Assembly: GCA_021772985.1 (NCBI GenBank)
Contig: JAJFKX010000034.1
Coordinates: 62,001 to 126,000 of the forward strand
DNA length: 64,000 nt
From: Gammaproteobacteria bacterium
GTDB taxonomy: Bacteria > Pseudomonadota > Gammaproteobacteria > Xanthomonadales > Wenzhouxiangellaceae
Direction of reading: 5' to 3'
Shown: positions 62,387 to 64,000 of the stretch, in pieces
How positions within the stretch are numbered: the first letter of the stretch is position 1
Layout: each line of letters begins with the position of its first letter
Notes under the pieces: generated by a model
Told to the model about the DNA's origin: nothing
What the model saw: the letters and a program-made list of their open reading frames with translations, nothing else
Databases searched by the model: none
Position numbers and translations under genes: made by a program

Positions 62387-62965
62387 CTAAATCCCGCGCT
62401 GCATCAACCCCAATGCTTCGGAGTAACCTGCGGCAATAGCCAACCCCAAGGAACTCAGTGATGCCAATATGATAAGCACAATATTGGATCCGATAACTTC
62501 TAGCAAAGGTATTCCAGCCCATGGCCCCAGCCAGAAAATAGTAAAACCCAATGACGCCGCCAATATATGGCTGGTCACTTGTAATGCCGCCACCTTTCGC
62601 ACCCAATGACTTAATCCCGGGTCATCCGGGTTGTGCACGGTGACAATTGATGGCACCAGCATACTCGCCAACGGCAGCCAGAACACCATAACCATGCCAA
62701 CAACCAAACTGGCCAGACTCTTCAATACAATCAATACCGACAAAATGACGATACAGGTATTCAGGTCGCCATTAGCCAGCGCCGGCCGGATTCGTGTCAA
62801 CGGCCATACTCTGTCTAATGAACGCATCTTTTGCTGATGCGCCAGCCTACCTAGCCGTAATAAATACCTGTGATTGGCCAGCTGTGAGCCTAACCGCAGC
62901 ATCAGCAGGCAAGCCGCCTGGGTCAACAACCAAACTGTCGTAAATATCACCATCCCGTTCAGCAT
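62387..62965 (-). CDS. Multi-pass membrane protein of unknown function
   Basis: 192 residues from the ATG at 62965 with GGAG about nine bases upstream. About five membrane helices are seen, including VIFTTVWLLTQAACLLML and VLKSLASLVVGMVMVFWLPL. It overlaps the 3' end of the regulator gene by seven bases. Family not recognised; the context makes it a likely target of that regulator. Confidence 0.75.
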   Translation of the reverse strand: MLNGMVIFTTVWLLTQAACLLMLRLGSQLANHRYLLRLGRLAHQQKMRSLDRVWPLTRIRPALANGDLNTCIVILSVLIVLKSLASLVVGMVMVFWLPLASMLVPSIVTVHNPDDPGLSHWVRKVAALQVTSHILAASLGFTIFWLGPWAGIPLLEVIGSNIVLIILASLSSLGLAIAAGYSEALGLMQRGI

Positions 62966-63435
62966 CTCGATTTCTCCAGCTTGGAAAGGTATCGATCGAC
63001 CAAGGCCGGAAATTCCTGTTCAAAAAATGCATAACAATCCCGCATTTCCAATAGCCGGTCTGCACGCTCACCCTGTGCATCGAGCTCCTGAAGACCCAAT
63101 TCCGCCATTGCACGTAATTCTGAAACCAACTGCATGCGCAGCATTAATACCCTGGAAAATGCGCCGTGATTTATCCGGTACCATAATTTGCGCCCACCAG
63201 CCTGGCCATGGCGGTCAACAAATCCGGCAACTTGCAGCAAACGCAACATCGAATTAACAGAACCCGCCGATACTGAAATAGCCTGCTGAAGTTCAGCTGC
63301 ACTTTGTTGTGGTGGGTCGCAGGTTAATAAATAGCCGAATAACTTACCGGCAATACGTGGTTGGCCTATACGATCAAAAAAATCACCCATTTGCTCAACA
63401 AATTTTGAATTAGGTTTTTGTTTAGAGTTAAACAT
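62959..63435 (-). CDS. GbsR/MarR-type transcriptional regulator
   Basis: 158 residues from the ATG at 63435; an in-frame TTG at 63501 would extend it through the dyad at 63434-63459. The winged helix is GbsR-like (GQPRIAGKLFGYLLTCDPPQQSAAELQQAI, GSVNSMLRLLQVAGFVDR), followed by a helical C-terminus (quoted motif spans two helices). GbsR-type repressors control osmoprotectant or efflux genes. It leads an operon with a membrane protein and perhaps the EamA transporter. No strong ribosome site is visible at 63435. Confidence 0.8.
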   Translation of the reverse strand: MFNSKQKPNSKFVEQMGDFFDRIGQPRIAGKLFGYLLTCDPPQQSAAELQQAISVSAGSVNSMLRLLQVAGFVDRHGQAGGRKLWYRINHGAFSRVLMLRMQLVSELRAMAELGLQELDAQGERADRLLEMRDCYAFFEQEFPALVDRYLSKLEKSRC

Positions 63436-63459
63436 ACTTTCAGTACTAATTGAAAGTAT
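63434..63459. promoter_or_regulatory. Inverted repeat at the GbsR-type regulator start
   Basis: ATACTTTCA (63434-63442) and TGAAAGTAT (63451-63459) are exact inverted repeats around an eight-base spacer. The dyad overlaps the start codon and the expected promoter, fitting autoregulation. Confidence 0.6.
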
Positions 63460-63652
63460 CAATTTTACATTGTTTACCAAGTAAAACCAATTACGACCCA
63501 AACCACATGAAAATATAATCCAGAGAAACCGTTGAAATAAGCATGCTCAAGTTTCACTGTCAGCAGCAAGTCGGGCTATCATTCTTTAGGCTTGCTGATA
63601 ACGCCGCCGTTGGCTTGAATCAAGTTACTCTTATTATTTTTGGAGAAATTGA

Positions 63653-64000
63653 ATGAAATCGTTTTTGGTGTTTGTTTCCAGCGCTGTTTTGAGCTGTATC
63701 CCTCAGTTGAGCGCACACCAAGTTTCACCCTTACCGGACCAATCCTGCGCCCATTACCTTGGCAACGAAGGTGTCATGATCAGTTCCGGCGAGACCAAGA
63801 TATTATTTGATGCTTTTTATGCACAAAGTTATGGGCAATATGCCTTGGTCCCGGCAGCCACCCGCAAAGCGTTGATCGAAAGCAGTGCGCCTTTCGATGA
63901 TGTAGATGCACTGTTTGTCTCGCATGTACATGGTGATCATTTCTCCCCTGCCCCCACTCTGGAATACCTGCGTGCTAACCCCAAGGTCAAACTGTATGCC
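63653..64000 (+). CDS. Exported metallo-beta-lactamase-fold hydrolase, C-terminus cut off
   Basis: The frame starts at the ATG at 63653 with TGGAGAAA about six bases upstream and runs off the window, giving 116 codons. A Sec signal (cleavage near LSA) is followed by HYLGNEGVMI and LFDAFYAQSYG, and the zinc motif His-x-His-x-Asp-His in VSHVHGDHFS. The family includes lactonases, sulfatases and glyoxalase-like enzymes; the substrate cannot be told from this part. Confidence 0.85.
   Translation, partial: MKSFLVFVSSAVLSCIPQLSAHQVSPLPDQSCAHYLGNEGVMISSGETKILFDAFYAQSYGQYALVPAATRKALIESSAPFDDVDALFVSHVHGDHFSPAPTLEYLRANPKVKLYA

Overview
The window looks like chromosome of a free-living Gram-negative gammaproteobacterium of moderate GC. 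Most genes encode exported proteins with Sec or lipoprotein signals. Three end in IPTL-CTERM or IPTL-like tails (a short motif, one membrane helix, a basic end), and five unrelated exported proteins share a different, membrane-free tail with consensus E-x-hydrophobic-hydrophobic-x-[DN]-[GS]-F-E. With the IPTL tails and the regulator types, this suggests a member or relative of the Lysobacterales/Xanthomonadales (Marinicella-like is my guess, low confidence). No phage, insertion sequence, integrase or CRISPR array is visible.

Layout. 1-7.7 kb: surface or secreted proteins (a truncated one, two FG-GAP propellers), an exported methyltransferase-like lipoprotein, and a TetR/serine-hydrolase operon behind a clear operator. 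7.7-15.6 kb: a long leader, then ECF sigma factor, zinc-finger membrane anti-sigma factor, exported TPR-CHAT protease-like protein, and a 1005-residue CSLREA-like/beta-helix exported protein with the GFE tail. 15.6-20 kb: a methyltransferase, tRNA-Gly(CCC), a GntR/YtrA-type ABC operon, and a convergent DUF418 gene with a 38-bp palindrome upstream. 20.4-27 kb: a complete deoxynucleoside-catabolism operon, deoB-deoC-ALDH-ALDH-deoA-deoD. Its two aldehyde dehydrogenase genes look like the two halves of ALDH16 as separate, translationally coupled cistrons.

27-36 kb: an Asp-rich mini-protein, an AraC/GyrI operon, a TetR/membrane protein divergent pair, a 1255-residue IPTL protein with six 98-residue-type repeats after a divergent first copy, and tyrA. 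36-44.7 kb: an exported lipase-like hydrolase, an RhlE-type helicase with a structured leader, an alpha/beta hydrolase, a CadC-like regulator, an IPTL-like triple-repeat protein and an M23 peptidase. 44.8-52.8 kb: a propeller/diheme cytochrome with the GFE tail, small exported proteins, an FG-GAP protein, and a CadC-like TPR regulator preceded by a coupled short leader ORF. 52.9-64 kb: a prolyl-oligopeptidase-like lipoprotein, a second ECF sigma factor with a four-helix membrane partner, amidohydrolase, SnoaL-like and S51-like genes, another IPTL protein, a GbsR-type regulator operon with an EamA transporter, and the start of a metallo-beta-lactamase-fold gene.

The strongest candidates for undescribed biology are the GFE tail and the sigma/anti-sigma/CHAT module. 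In the latter, a caspase-like protein and the outer domain of an anti-sigma factor are both predicted to be in the periplasm and are encoded in overlapping genes. All functional statements come from reading motifs by eye; no database search was run.
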